The notes under the pieces: model-generated
What the model saw: only the letters and a program-made list of their open reading frames with translations
The model's database searches: none
What the model was told of the DNA's origin: nothing
NCBI RefSeq assembly: GCF_000150275.1
Contig: NW_002060948.1
Span: 5,312,241-5,376,240 of the forward strand
Reading direction: 5' to 3'
DNA: 64,000 nt
Origin: Trichoplax adhaerens
Lineage: Eukaryota > Placozoa > Uniplacotomia > Trichoplacea > Trichoplacidae
Part shown: positions 50,042 through 64,000 of the stretch, piece after piece
Layout of the letters: each line of letters starts with the position of its first letter
Position numbering within the stretch: the first letter of the stretch is position 1
Made by a program: the position numbers and the translations under genes

Positions 50042-52254
50042 GGCGTTATAGACCACCGTATGACAACAGTAGATTTCCATACAGCACCTACATGCCTACT
50101 ACTATTCTGAGTATTTGGCAGTCTATGACGCTACCGTAAATCTAGCAGTCGAATGGAAAACAATCCATTTTTCGAAAATATCTGCAATCTACCTCAATTT
50201 TTATACTACGCTAAACCAAAAGGATGATCAGTAGGACCACAATATTGGAAAGGCATCTACACGATTTGAGCATGGTGTAGGTATGCAGTGCACCTCAAGC
50301 AAAAATAATGTCACTCTACGTGCTTAAAGTGCCACATCGATACATTACAAAATTGCCACCACCTGTGACATCCCTTTTCGTGCATGCGGGATCGCTACAA
50401 GCAGTACAAAGTCCAGCGTACCCTACCCTACAGTACGCTGCACTGTACACTGTAAAATCAAAGGACTGCAAGCTGGCACTGCTCCGGTTCGAGCTACCTT
50501 GGACCCAGGGACCAACGCCAACTAATAATCATCTGCTTCGAGCTGGAAGAGAAGCGGATTGCCATTGCTGTTCGGTAGCATTGATCTTCATCGAATTCAT
50601 TTTTAGGCAGCTAGTAAATAGAATTGAAAGAACATCATGTTGTCTGCAAGGCACATCGTCTCTCGTTATTTACCCAGGTGAGACTATACAACGGATAGAT
50701 TAAGATAGACTAGCATCATATTAATCAATATCTACAAGTCAAAAGGACAATGTTGGCCATCCTGTGCAACTTGTTTCATTTAATCATCAGTAACATGCTC
50801 GCTGACTGTCTTCCAAATATCAACATGATCTACAGAATAGAGGCAATATGTTCATGCAAGGAGATGCTGCATATTATGATACAAGAAAATACCTCTTACT
50901 ACAGTAGTTTGAATGGATGGATGCCTGCTAAAATGCAATTGAAATCGTTTCTATGTCATGATTGAGTATAGTAGACCCGTGAGTATACCTCACGAGCAAT
51001 GATACCAACAGATGCTCATGGATCCAATTATATTCCATTCAGCAACTACAAAAATCGTACCTATCAAGGCTTATTTTACTCCTGACTTTTTGTAGTGGGT
51101 CCAATCTGAAAAGCCAATCTTTTATCGGTACATATGTAGCTGACAATAAGATCAATGCAGCTTACTGTTTTTTATACCCGCAAACAATTCATGAAAGTGA
51201 AATGCTGAATCAATCCGTAGAATTAGAATAAAGTAATTTAGCGTGAACAGGTCAAAAATAGAGTATTCAAATAAACTTACAAACCATTTTAAGCCGGTAG
51301 ACGCATTCATGTTATAACTTAAGCGTATGAGTTGATCTACTTGTAACTCACATAGCCAAAGAAATAGAGTACTGTGCTGTGTTGTAGCGAATGCTAATGA
51401 TCAAATCGTTTTACCATTGTACTGTACGTTCAGATATCTTCCGTCTGCTTCCGTGAACTATCGACATGATCTTGAATACAGCAATATCCATTGAGGCTGT
51501 TATGGCTAAAATGCACTATGGATAGATAGAAACTAGATCGGCGGTACAATGCCCAGTCAAATTGCCTTTAATGCTATTGATTCTCTGCAAAATTACGAAT
51601 CCTTAGTATGCTTCTTTTTTTGAAAGTTTGAATTTTGAACAATACTCTATTTTGGTAGAGGATATTTCAACCTTCTCATAGAACAATTATAACGATGAAC
51701 CATGTATCCATGATTATCATTGCCATAAACATCGAGCATTGCTCTCATACTACCTTGACAGTAATATTAATCGAACAATACATGACGGAGATTTTATCAT
51801 TGTGGAAACTATCAACCCGCAAACAAGTGTGCGCCAAGAATAAGTTTCTTTAAATTGGCAAAACTTCGCAAATTTTGCTCTTGCTTGCTTAGTACTGCAG
51901 AGTTTACAACATTATCGTCGATTGACATTCTACACTCTAGTTACCAGCCTAGCTCATTCATATCTGTAGTTTCTATTTTTAATTACTCGTATCTTAGAAA
52001 TAATCTCCTTTCCTGCAGTAATTACAAGCGCTATATCCGTAGATATGCTAACATGTATTGTAGAGAACTGAAGCAATAGGAGTGAGTATATTTCAGTTTC
52101 ATCAAAGTCCCAATGCTGATGCAATAGCTAGAGTAAACATAGCATTTGCATATAGAAACTGCAAATATGTAGATATTTGAAATACACGTCATATTGATCA
52201 TTTAATTAGACTGTATGTAAATTGGTATTTATCACAATCGCCTAGACTTGCTAG

Positions 52255-56118
<3,864 letters not shown>

Positions 56119-57050
56119 GAGCTGCGTGTCTAGGCCGATAACATACTATCAACGCAGTGGTGATGCGATTAGAGCAATTCGTTTGGCTTACGTATTCGTT
56201 CTTTAAAATTTTAGAATAATGGTAATGGTAATAGCATAAATACGAGTTACTTTTTATTCCATTAACTTCGATATAAATTCACTTGAAACCATCAGTTACT
56301 AAAGCTAATAAACTACATAGACTGATTTCTTAAAAATCACAATTAGCCAGGTAAGTTTAGTGCCACACTACATTTCGGTGTGTATGTATGAGGTCTTTTT
56401 AGCTATAATAGATATCGACATATTGTATTGCAATCTCACAAAATATATAATAGATAAGCTTATATTGACCAGCTTTTAAAACCAATTGTACCAAATGGAA
56501 GATGCATATCTTTCTTGTAAATTAAAATAAAGCTTTCCATTATCAAAATTTTTCTACAAATTTATTATATTATACACGCGACATTAATCTTTTATAAGAT
56601 TTGAAAGCAACTATAAAAGCTTAGCCGAGTGATTTTAAATTCTCGCTTTGTAATGATATTTCAAGAATAGAGTGTACTGTAAAAATTTTAATTACATGAT
56701 GCACTAATTTCGGTCTGTGCAAACCGCAGTACCCTCTGTAAAAGCCCTCTGCAATGACTGACCTTGCGCGTAACTAAGTTAACTGATAGATCTCCTTTTT
56801 TGGATAGTGCAGCTCTAAGACATAATGAATTGGTCTTTAGGACAGAAAATTCGACAAAACCCTTTATCATGTATTAAATTTTAGAAAGGTAGTCATGCAA
56901 CATAAGTACAAAATATATTCAGAAATTCTTTTTGCGTAACTGAGCATAAGTGCATGATGATGCCGTTACTCTTGTCCTTGTATTCGGTGAGCTGAAAGTA
57001 AATATACCAAAAATTAGCGATAGTCAGCTAGAAGTTCACCCAAAAGTATG
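56119..57050. other. Intergenic space between convergent ALDH4A1 and DNAJC11
   Basis: About 930 bases must contain both 3' UTRs. An AATAAA near 56528 on the + strand is a candidate polyadenylation signal for ALDH4A1. TTTATT near 56250 (AATAAA on the minus strand) could serve DNAJC11, which would make the transcripts overlap. No additional gene is visible. Confidence 0.4.
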
Positions 57051-60000
57051 TCACCGTACTGACAATAAACTGTATTTACATTGCTTTGGGACGCGTAAAG
57101 CTTCTTTTTCATTGATAGTAACTTCATGAGATATTAGACGAAATTCATATTCGATTCGCAACATCTTCTCTTCACCAGGGCATGGGTCGTAAAAGCCTAA
57201 TATCTCGTTCTAAGAGTAGTTAAATATTACGTTATCCTATTTTATAGCCGATAATATGCTTAAACTTTACTGCTAAATCAATATTCACCTTTTCTCCTTC
57301 TGGGATTATTAAGCGAGAATCTTTCACTTGACATTGCAGCGGAATCGTTACATCAATAATTTTATTTATGTCTTCTCGAGAGCTAGATAAAAGCTTCCCA
57401 AACCAAGCTCTTACAATTATTAAGCCTGCAATAAAAAAGTACCAACCAATGCTGAAAAATCATTACATCAAGATTTACAGATGTGCCTTTACTGTATACT
57501 TACCACCTTTAGATCTTTCACTGTCTACTGATCTATTATAGCTTTCTTCCATAAGTTTTATAGCCGATTCAGCTTCACGTTTCGCTTTCCGTCTCGTTTC
57601 TGCTCTAGTTTCAGCATTGTATTTGTCTTCTTCTCGCTTCATTCTCGCTATAAATGGTTTTATGATTAAGGACTGGACTGTCCAATAAGTTAACAATGGA
57701 ACAACTGTTGCGTAAAAGACAATAGTTCGATCGACTTCTTCAGAGAGATATATGGGCAACTTGTATGTTTGTGTTCCACGCGTAACTCTAATATTGATAA
57801 TTGCAAGAGGAAAGTTTTAATTATGAAACAACATCACAATCAGTCCTAGATTCCATGGCATCTTTTCATATCTTAAATTAAGTAACATATGGATAATATA
57901 AGCGAACAATAAATGTCGTACTTAAGTTTCAACGTAATACCGCGCGGGACGGAAACTGAAACAGCTGCAGAAAGTAAACTGTGTTTCGTTACTTTGGTTT
58001 CAGCTCCATATATTAGAGCCATAGATAATAATCCATATCTAGAAGACAAAGACAAAATACCATAACTAACAAGTTATTATTTGCGAAGGGTTTTACTACA
58101 GATAACAGACCTAGCTTCAGCAAAAAGTCTCGATTCACTCTGAAAGCGCCTCACATATCTAGCCATAAGGAATGTGTCAGCAAAACCAACCTTAAATTAA
58201 AAATTTGATATGATCAATATACATTTCTATTCAAACAAGATTAAGAATTAATTGTTATATTGTATTATTGCACTATCGTAAGCATGACAGACGTACAATA
58301 TCAAACACATAGAGTATAAAGAAATATAGTGATGTCTACAACCTGCAAACCAACAACGACTTGATTGGTGCCATCATCGTGCACGACAGTTGTATTTATA
58401 GATGATTGAATTCCCGCTCTCCATGTTAGGTAGCCAATAGTATGACTGTCTAGTTGTTGTACGAACACTACAGTAGTAAAATTATAATATGTAATGCAAC
58501 TTCGTGATTGATAAAATATACCATGGTAATATCTATTATACAATATCAATTAAGAACATGATAGTATCATCCTTACTTGCAGTTAACCCTGGGCGAAGGT
58601 AACCATTAGTGATTTGTGAGTTCAATTTGACTACTGAGTGACTGAAAAAAATTAAAGAAAAACGCGATATTAATTGAAGCCCTTGAGTTGCTATTCCATT
58701 TAATCATAATGAAACCTTGATAAGTTGAGATCTCATATCATGACTCTATTTGTTACCTGTGTTTACCAATATATCTGCAACCGCCAACATTGAATAAAAT
58801 ACCATTTCCGGCTCCTACTTCAACCTAATACATAAATTAAAATATAATGAACCAAATACAAACGATACGCAGATGGTAGCAAACTATAAATCTCTACAAT
58901 CGCTACGTAGTAGAATTACCTCATGCCATCCTGTAGCAATACGATTTCTGAAAGTTAGCAATGCATTGCCTCCTCCAATACCGTTTCGAGATGCCAACGC
59001 TCCGGATAGTGTAACGGTGTTGTTAACCGTAACTGGAAACTAAATGAGAAAAAGAAAGTTCTCTAACCGAGTTTTCATACCTGCCATGAATGAAATAGGA
59101 TACATACATCGATTGCCTGAGATATTTCCATTTCTCGGACTTCGATATTTGGCATTTCCCTAGAAAAAAGGCAGAAGCAAGAGAAGTGGTTTAGCAAATC
59201 AATTAATAGTATGGATTTGTTGTCTTTGAAAGAAGAAACAAGAACATTGATCAAGTAATAAACCTTTCGATTCCATCATAACCGTCATCATAACGATTAA
59301 ATAGATCTGTTGCGTCAATACCAATGGAAAATGTTCCCTAAATAAGATATATATTGATTATCATGCATTTCGTATAGTGGGTTATAAATCACTATATTAT
59401 TCATGTAAAATTGGCAAAATTCATATCATATCAGATAATGTGACGGCAATTCCTACTTTGGGGTTAGTCCTCTCTTCTAATTTCTGCTTATCTCTGGTTT
59501 CTTTAAGGCGTTCGAAATCTGCGTATATCTGCAATAAAATTTGACTAAATTTTAAAAACTAAAAGCAGCTATTGCTAGTTGTTCACAATTAACAAGTACC
59601 TCCGCAGGTGTTCGTTTTCGTGAGACAACCTATTGTTTAAAGAATGATATGCGTATGTCAGGAATTATTAACTGATACCACGAATTCAGATTTTCAGTTA
59701 AGTATGCATTGGTAAATACTGAGATTGGCAATCACTTAGTAAAATTTGCTTACCTCCCATCCGGCTTCTAGTCCCGCTTCACCGTAAATATCGTAAATCT
59801 GACGCTTGTTAGGATCACTTAGAACTATAGTATTTAAGAAAGCATTTTTTACTGAGTGAAGAATACGTTAGATTTTATGTTTTCCGATTTTATATTTACC
59901 TCTATAAGCGTTATGTAACTTGGCAAAGAGTTCTTCAGCGATCTACGAATTTGTAAATGTCATACGGATAATTAGATGAAATGTTTCTATAAAGTGATTT

Positions 60001-62675
60001 GTTTTCATACATCTGTGATTGGGTTGTCTAGACTTACTTAAACAACATTAACTATATACATATATAGTTCTAATGTCTCATCATGAGTTAGCAACACTAG
60101 TTACAAATCAACAACTAGAAGGTTTGATGCTGCGTATAAAAACACAGATGATGAAATTTGAATCGTGTAATAAAAGTCATCAGAAGTACTGCGGATGTAC
60201 GCAGTAAAATATTGTGTAACACGTAACGCTGCAATTACTACTGTTCTTTGGTGAAAAAAATTGCTAACCGCTGCTTTGTTCGACTAAAGGTTATCCATTT
60301 ATACGAAGACAATTTTATCATAGAATGGCTGTTGCGATAACGTTAGTAAAGCGATACCATCCTTACCTGTTTCTTGGTAGGATCAGCGTGTTTGTCAGGA
60401 TGGTAAACTACGCACATGCGACGGTAAGCAGTTCGTAATTCTTCAGGGGAAGCCTATCAGAAGATTTGGTTTGCAAAATATTAATAAGTTAACGCATTAT
60501 GACAATATCTAAGACAATTGAATACAGATAGATCACGGCCTATTAAGAATGTAGACATCACCTTTACAATAGTGCACTTATGAAAGCAGAAATAACATGA
60601 AATGCGAGTATGCTTTACAGCAATCCCTAGTTTTAAAGTCGTATATATTTTTGTGTACACATGCAAGCATTTCTAAATAAATAAATAAATTTTCCCGTTC
60701 GGAGAGATTTTTAAGCTTTCTTAGCTAAAGAGTTTCAATGGTTTTACAAATTTCGGAACCTATTTTAACTGCTGATGTAACTATCTAATAAACAATATAA
60801 TCACTTGTTACATTGTCAAAGAATCTCGATTACTATCTTTTTCAGGGTTCAACCAGAACTGTTTTTGCGGAATAATTCATTAAGCAATCCTACAATTCCT
60901 AGTTGCTATTCGACAACCACAAAATTATTATGATGAACCCAGGTAATATTTTCCGCTCCTACCCAGTATCTATCACATAGTGTATCGCTTACTTGCATAA
61001 TATTCAAGTACGTCCAAATTGCCAGAAGTGCTACGATGGTAATTTTAAGATCCATAAACTTATGTAAAATAGGTCGTGTGCTGATTGTTTCCTACTACTA
61101 TTTTGATACAGTAGTACAGTAATTGCATTCGATAGAGCAAGTAATCGTTCAATATAGTTGATATTCAAAGAGTAAATGACAACAAGATACAGTAAATTTC
61201 ATACCCATGCTCATGCAAGTATTGTAAAATGATATATACCTCTTGCAGAATCTACAGGGCAACACGCCAATTGGGTGTAATCTCAATATAAAGATAATAT
61301 CTATCCACTACTCCAGGCTCATGCTTCAACTTAGACTACTAGAATTCCATCAACTCAAAATGTATTCACATTGTTACTAGCATGTTCCCATCACACTATA
61401 AGCTACTAGAAATTGTTCTAGGTCTATTTTTAGTTTTTACATAAGTATAAACCCTCTTATTATCGACACCTTACTCAAGAACTGATGTGAAATAATATAC
61501 GTAAAACGTCAAGTGGTAAGCTACATGTGTAAAGCTTCTTTCTCAATCTGAGTGCAAGTATAACTTTCCATGGATTAAGATTACGATTGTATCTTTATGT
61601 CCAGCATGTTCCCATCAAGTCCATATGGTAAACTACCAGCAACAGAATACGAAAATCTGTTTTCAGTCCTCTACGTTATTACAAACCTTCTTATGATCTG
61701 TAGATTGCTTGTAAGACCTTCAATATATTCATCTCATTAATATAACAGCATCGCAATATACCCAACGCAGACAACCTGTGCAAATACTTTTGTTAATCTA
61801 GCTACAAATTTGAAAAGATGAATGCATACCCTAAATTACTAGTAATACATTGAGTGGAAGCCTATTCTCAGTCTACTAAGTCACAATAATCCTCTTGTTT
61901 TCTCTAGATTGCTCAAAAAACTAGTTCTATCCTTATACCAAAAGCACCTGCGGTATAGGTCGCATGTATAAATCTTCTTTCCTAATCTACCTGCAAGTAT
62001 TGTCGTCCACAGATTAAGATTTCAAATGTATCTATATGACTAATACGTAGGTAGTACGAGTACATTTCACCAATTTGATACCGTAAACTACTAGTCCAGG
62101 ACTAAGCAGATCTACTTGTAGTTTTCTATGTCACTGCAAAGTGCAAAGCTTCTTGTGATCGGTAGATTTTTCAATACCTCATACCCATAGTATGCATAAT
62201 CTCTTTAAAATCGTTTTACTGTATACGACTATACTCGTCTGATGCAATCCAATGCAAGAGCATGATACTTATACCCAAAGGCCACATGTGCAATTTCTCT
62301 TCTTTCTCAATCTGACTGCTGATGCTGTTTCCACACATTCATAAACAATCATAATAAGTAGTAAAGTATTCCATTGCTTAACTAATCTAACCTATACTGC
62401 TTCCATGCATAATACAGATGGAAGCTAAGAATGTTGTTGCCTAGCTCTTACGATAGTTCACAATTTTAGCAAATTGATTAATTCATCTTGATACATGCCG
62501 ATTGGACAACATCACTTTCAGAATGGAAATAGTCCAATCGAATACATTGAATTTACTATAATCGAGTATTTATCGATGCTATAACTCTACTTACATCACG
62601 TCGAACGTTAAGGATAGCGTAGTACTCTGAATGATCAGAATTAGGATCAATTTTCTCTTGGAAATCTTCCGCCAT
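57051..62675 (-). CDS. DNAJC11: DnaJ homolog subfamily C member 11, mitochondrial J-domain protein
   Basis: Co-chaperone associated with mitochondrial membranes; in vertebrates it is linked to the MICOS/SAM machinery that shapes cristae. Complete, 554 residues (human 559), 17 exons listed 5' to 3' on the minus strand: 62675-62595, 60453-60367, 59942-59900, 59824-59754, 59629-59600, 59528-59457, 59337-59264, 59159-59108, 59039-58920, 58824-58757, 58641-58577, 58467-58343, 58190-58111, 58038-57922, 57787-57504, 57425-57289, 57209-57051. The N-terminal J domain spans about residues 16-80, with the Hsp70-stimulating HPD at 45-47. The middle region aligns with the DNAJC11 core ([30 protein letters not shown]). 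A hydrophobic stretch lies at about 384-403, a charged helical stretch at 405-450, and the family-specific C-terminal domain follows. Intron 1 is about 2.1 kb and repeat-rich. The start ATG sits in CCTCCATGGCGG. All junctions keep phase. Confidence 0.94.
61230..62340. repeat. Decayed tandem repeats inside DNAJC11 intron 1
   Basis: Related segments recur at irregular spacing. Blocks like AAAGCTTCTTTCTCAATCTG occur near 61531, 61969 and 62295. Blocks like CTCTTATTATCGACACC / CTTCTTATGATCTGTAGATTGCTT / CTCTTGTTTTCTCTAGATTGCTC occur near 61452, 61689, 61892 and 62149. Spacing suggests an original unit of roughly 200-250 bases, now heavily mutated. Confidence 0.5.
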
Positions 62676-62769
62676 GGAGGCAGTGAGCAATTTCAAGTTG
62701 GAAATAAAATTTGCGCGGGCGCAGACCAAATTCAAACTGGTATCGAACTGCCCTAGGAGGAGAGGAAGA

Positions 62770-62781
62770 TGCGCATGCGCG
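62770..62781. promoter_or_regulatory. NRF1-like site upstream of DNAJC11
   Basis: TGCGCATGCGCG differs at one base from the palindromic NRF1 consensus TGCGCATGCGCA, which drives many nuclear genes for mitochondrial proteins in animals. It lies about 95 bases upstream of the DNAJC11 start codon in a small CpG-containing patch (62700-62800) unlike the AT-rich surroundings. An ETS-type CGGAAG core overlaps the start codon region (ATGGCGGAAG), another common partner at such promoters. Confidence 0.65.
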
Positions 62782-63098
62782 ATACTCGAGTGTTCGGCAG
62801 TCGAGTGGGATAATGTGATGAAATTGGCTTACTGGGTACTGATTCAATCAGGTGAAGTAGTAACTACCATTGACTAGTTGTCTGTTTTTACTCCATTTGC
62901 TATGCGCATTGCAATGTACTGTACGAGTACTACCATAGAGATTTAAAAGCACTTTGGATCAGAACCGCAACCATGGAAATAGCTCCTAGCAACCAGCTGC
63001 TTGAAGAGTACCTTTGCATTCCCAGGGGGGATCTCTCGAAGATTACTAGTGGCAATATCATGCGATAGAGTTTGCAATCTTTTGTAGTAATAGCTTGG

Positions 63099-64000
63099 CT
63101 GCAGAAGCAGTGGAAGAGATACACAAGATAAACTTAACAAGTCATCGATGAGAACTATCTTCCTTCTTCAACTTGCATTAGTAGCTAATGGTTTGATAGC
63201 AAAGATTGTGCAAGAGCTTCCAGGATGAACTCGATGATCATCGGTAAATATGACTGTATCTACAATCTTAATATGTGCTAATTACTAATCTATACACATA
63301 AATAAACAATTGACTGCAGAAATAGTGGAAGAATACGTTCTAGCATTAACTTAATAATCAACTGTAATACCTATCCTCTACGTCCTATTTGTATTAGTAG
63401 TGAGTACATTGCCTTAACTGCAATAGCTATGGTGGAAGAATACACGTTGGCATTAGCGGTAATAACTTTCTTCCACGTCCTACTTGTGTTAGTAATGAAT
63501 TACCTAAATGCAGCAATAGTGCAAGAGTACGTACAACCATTTACTTAACTATGATCAGTTGTAGCTACTATATTTTTATCCACATATCTGAGTTCGTAAT
63601 TCTATACTTGACTGCAGAAATAGTGAGCGAGTATACGTAAAGACTAGCTCAATAAGTGATGAGCGATAGCTCCCTTTCATCTCAAATTTGTGCGGCTGTT
63701 GATAATAACTACCCTACAGAAAAGAGTGAAAGAGTCTTCACAAGCAGCTTAACAATGTTCGCTAGCGATTACTGTATCTTCGATCTTATATGTATTACTA
63801 GCTGATTGCTTAGTACAATAGTAGTAGAAGAGTGCACACCACGATTAAGTCAGTAATCATTGGTAATAATTTACTATATCTTCAATCTCTGCTTGTATTA
63901 ATTACTAATTTATATAAAACAACCTACCTTATAAGTAAGAAAAAGAATTTGCTAAAGGATAACTCAGCAAATCATCGTTAATATTTACTGTATCTTCAAT
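63099..64000. repeat. Tandem repeat, about 103 bp unit, nine or more copies, running off the window
   Basis: Units begin near 63101, 63199, 63316, 63420, 63512, 63614, 63717, 63815 and 63928. Each has a GACTGCAGAAATAGTGGAAGAGTAC-like head, split here as GACTGCAGAAATAGTG and GAAGAGTAC. This is followed by TTAACTTAATAATCA-like, TTTACTGTATCTTCAATCTT-like and TGTATTAGTAACTAATT-like parts. Spacings range from about 92 to 117 bases. The units are diverged, no frame is kept through them, and the array continues past the right edge. Confidence 0.75.

Larger units (their letters stand above)
47779..52254. other. Gene-poor region between the transporter array and ALDH4A1
   Basis: After the 3' flank of copy 5, this stretch changes in character. 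About 49.2-50.7 kb is less AT-rich, with many GTACTGTAC/CTGTACAG motifs, CpG-containing motifs, hairpins and a 42-base tandem duplication. The longest frame is 131 codons at 50308-50703. It has no recognised domain and unusual composition, and it contains a GT donor-like site (CCCAGGTGAG) near 50679, so an unknown exon cannot be ruled out. The missing first exon and promoter of ALDH4A1 should lie somewhere here. Confidence 0.45.

Noticed and set aside
50480-50500. Possible tRNA T-arm motif (GGTTCGAGC)
   Set aside because: No matching acceptor stem, anticodon arm or D-arm around it. No tRNA was supported anywhere in the window.
50308-50703. 131-codon + strand frame, the longest unassigned one
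   Set aside because: No recognisable domain, low-complexity CTGTAC-rich DNA, and its donor-like end has the wrong phase to join ALDH4A1. Kept only as part of a finding.
51855-52079. Candidate first exon of ALDH4A1 with a basic leader-like frame
   Set aside because: It begins at TTG rather than ATG and no donor in the right phase joins it to 52255.

Overview
This 64 kb window is AT-rich animal (metazoan) nuclear DNA. Every recognisable gene is split by many short GT-AG introns, so the real genes appear as strings of small exons rather than long open frames. I assembled seven genes by joining exons whose splice sites, reading phase and protein families all agree. The compact introns, low GC and animal gene set suggest an early-branching animal. 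A placozoan such as Trichoplax is my best guess, but the sequence alone does not prove it.

From about 2.8 to 47.8 kb there is a head-to-tail array, all on the + strand, of five intact paralogues of the nucleobase-ascorbate transporter family (NAT/NCS2, SLC23). They lie at 2815-7170, 11725-15900, 21265-25617, 33991-39036 and 43317-47778. All five have the same 12-exon plan, including two microexons, and encode 604-610 residues. Copies 2 and 3 are closest to each other and copy 5 is the most diverged. The first residue of the family signature is Q or E, not the P of vertebrate vitamin C transporters, so nucleobases are the more likely substrates. A shared upstream element (GACCACCC-like followed by TTACGTCA-like) lies about 130-190 bases before each ATG.

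The DNA between the genes holds three solo LTRs of one retrotransposon family (two with perfect and one with near-perfect 5-bp target duplications), a duplicated block of about 1.2 kb upstream of copies 2 and 3, a tandem repeat of about 170 bp at 29.9-31 kb, a small palindromic element at 32.6 kb and several hairpins. No further convincing genes were seen there.

From 47.8 to 52.2 kb is a gene-poor stretch with CpG-containing motifs and hairpins. It is followed by ALDH4A1 (mitochondrial delta-1-pyrroline-5-carboxylate dehydrogenase, + strand, 52255-56118, first exon not found). Convergent to it is DNAJC11 (mitochondrial J-domain protein, - strand, 62675-57051), complete in 17 exons with an NRF1-like site just upstream. 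The right edge runs into a tandem repeat of about 103 bp. The transporters share a membrane role, and the last two genes both act in mitochondria, but nothing shows that the two groups work together.
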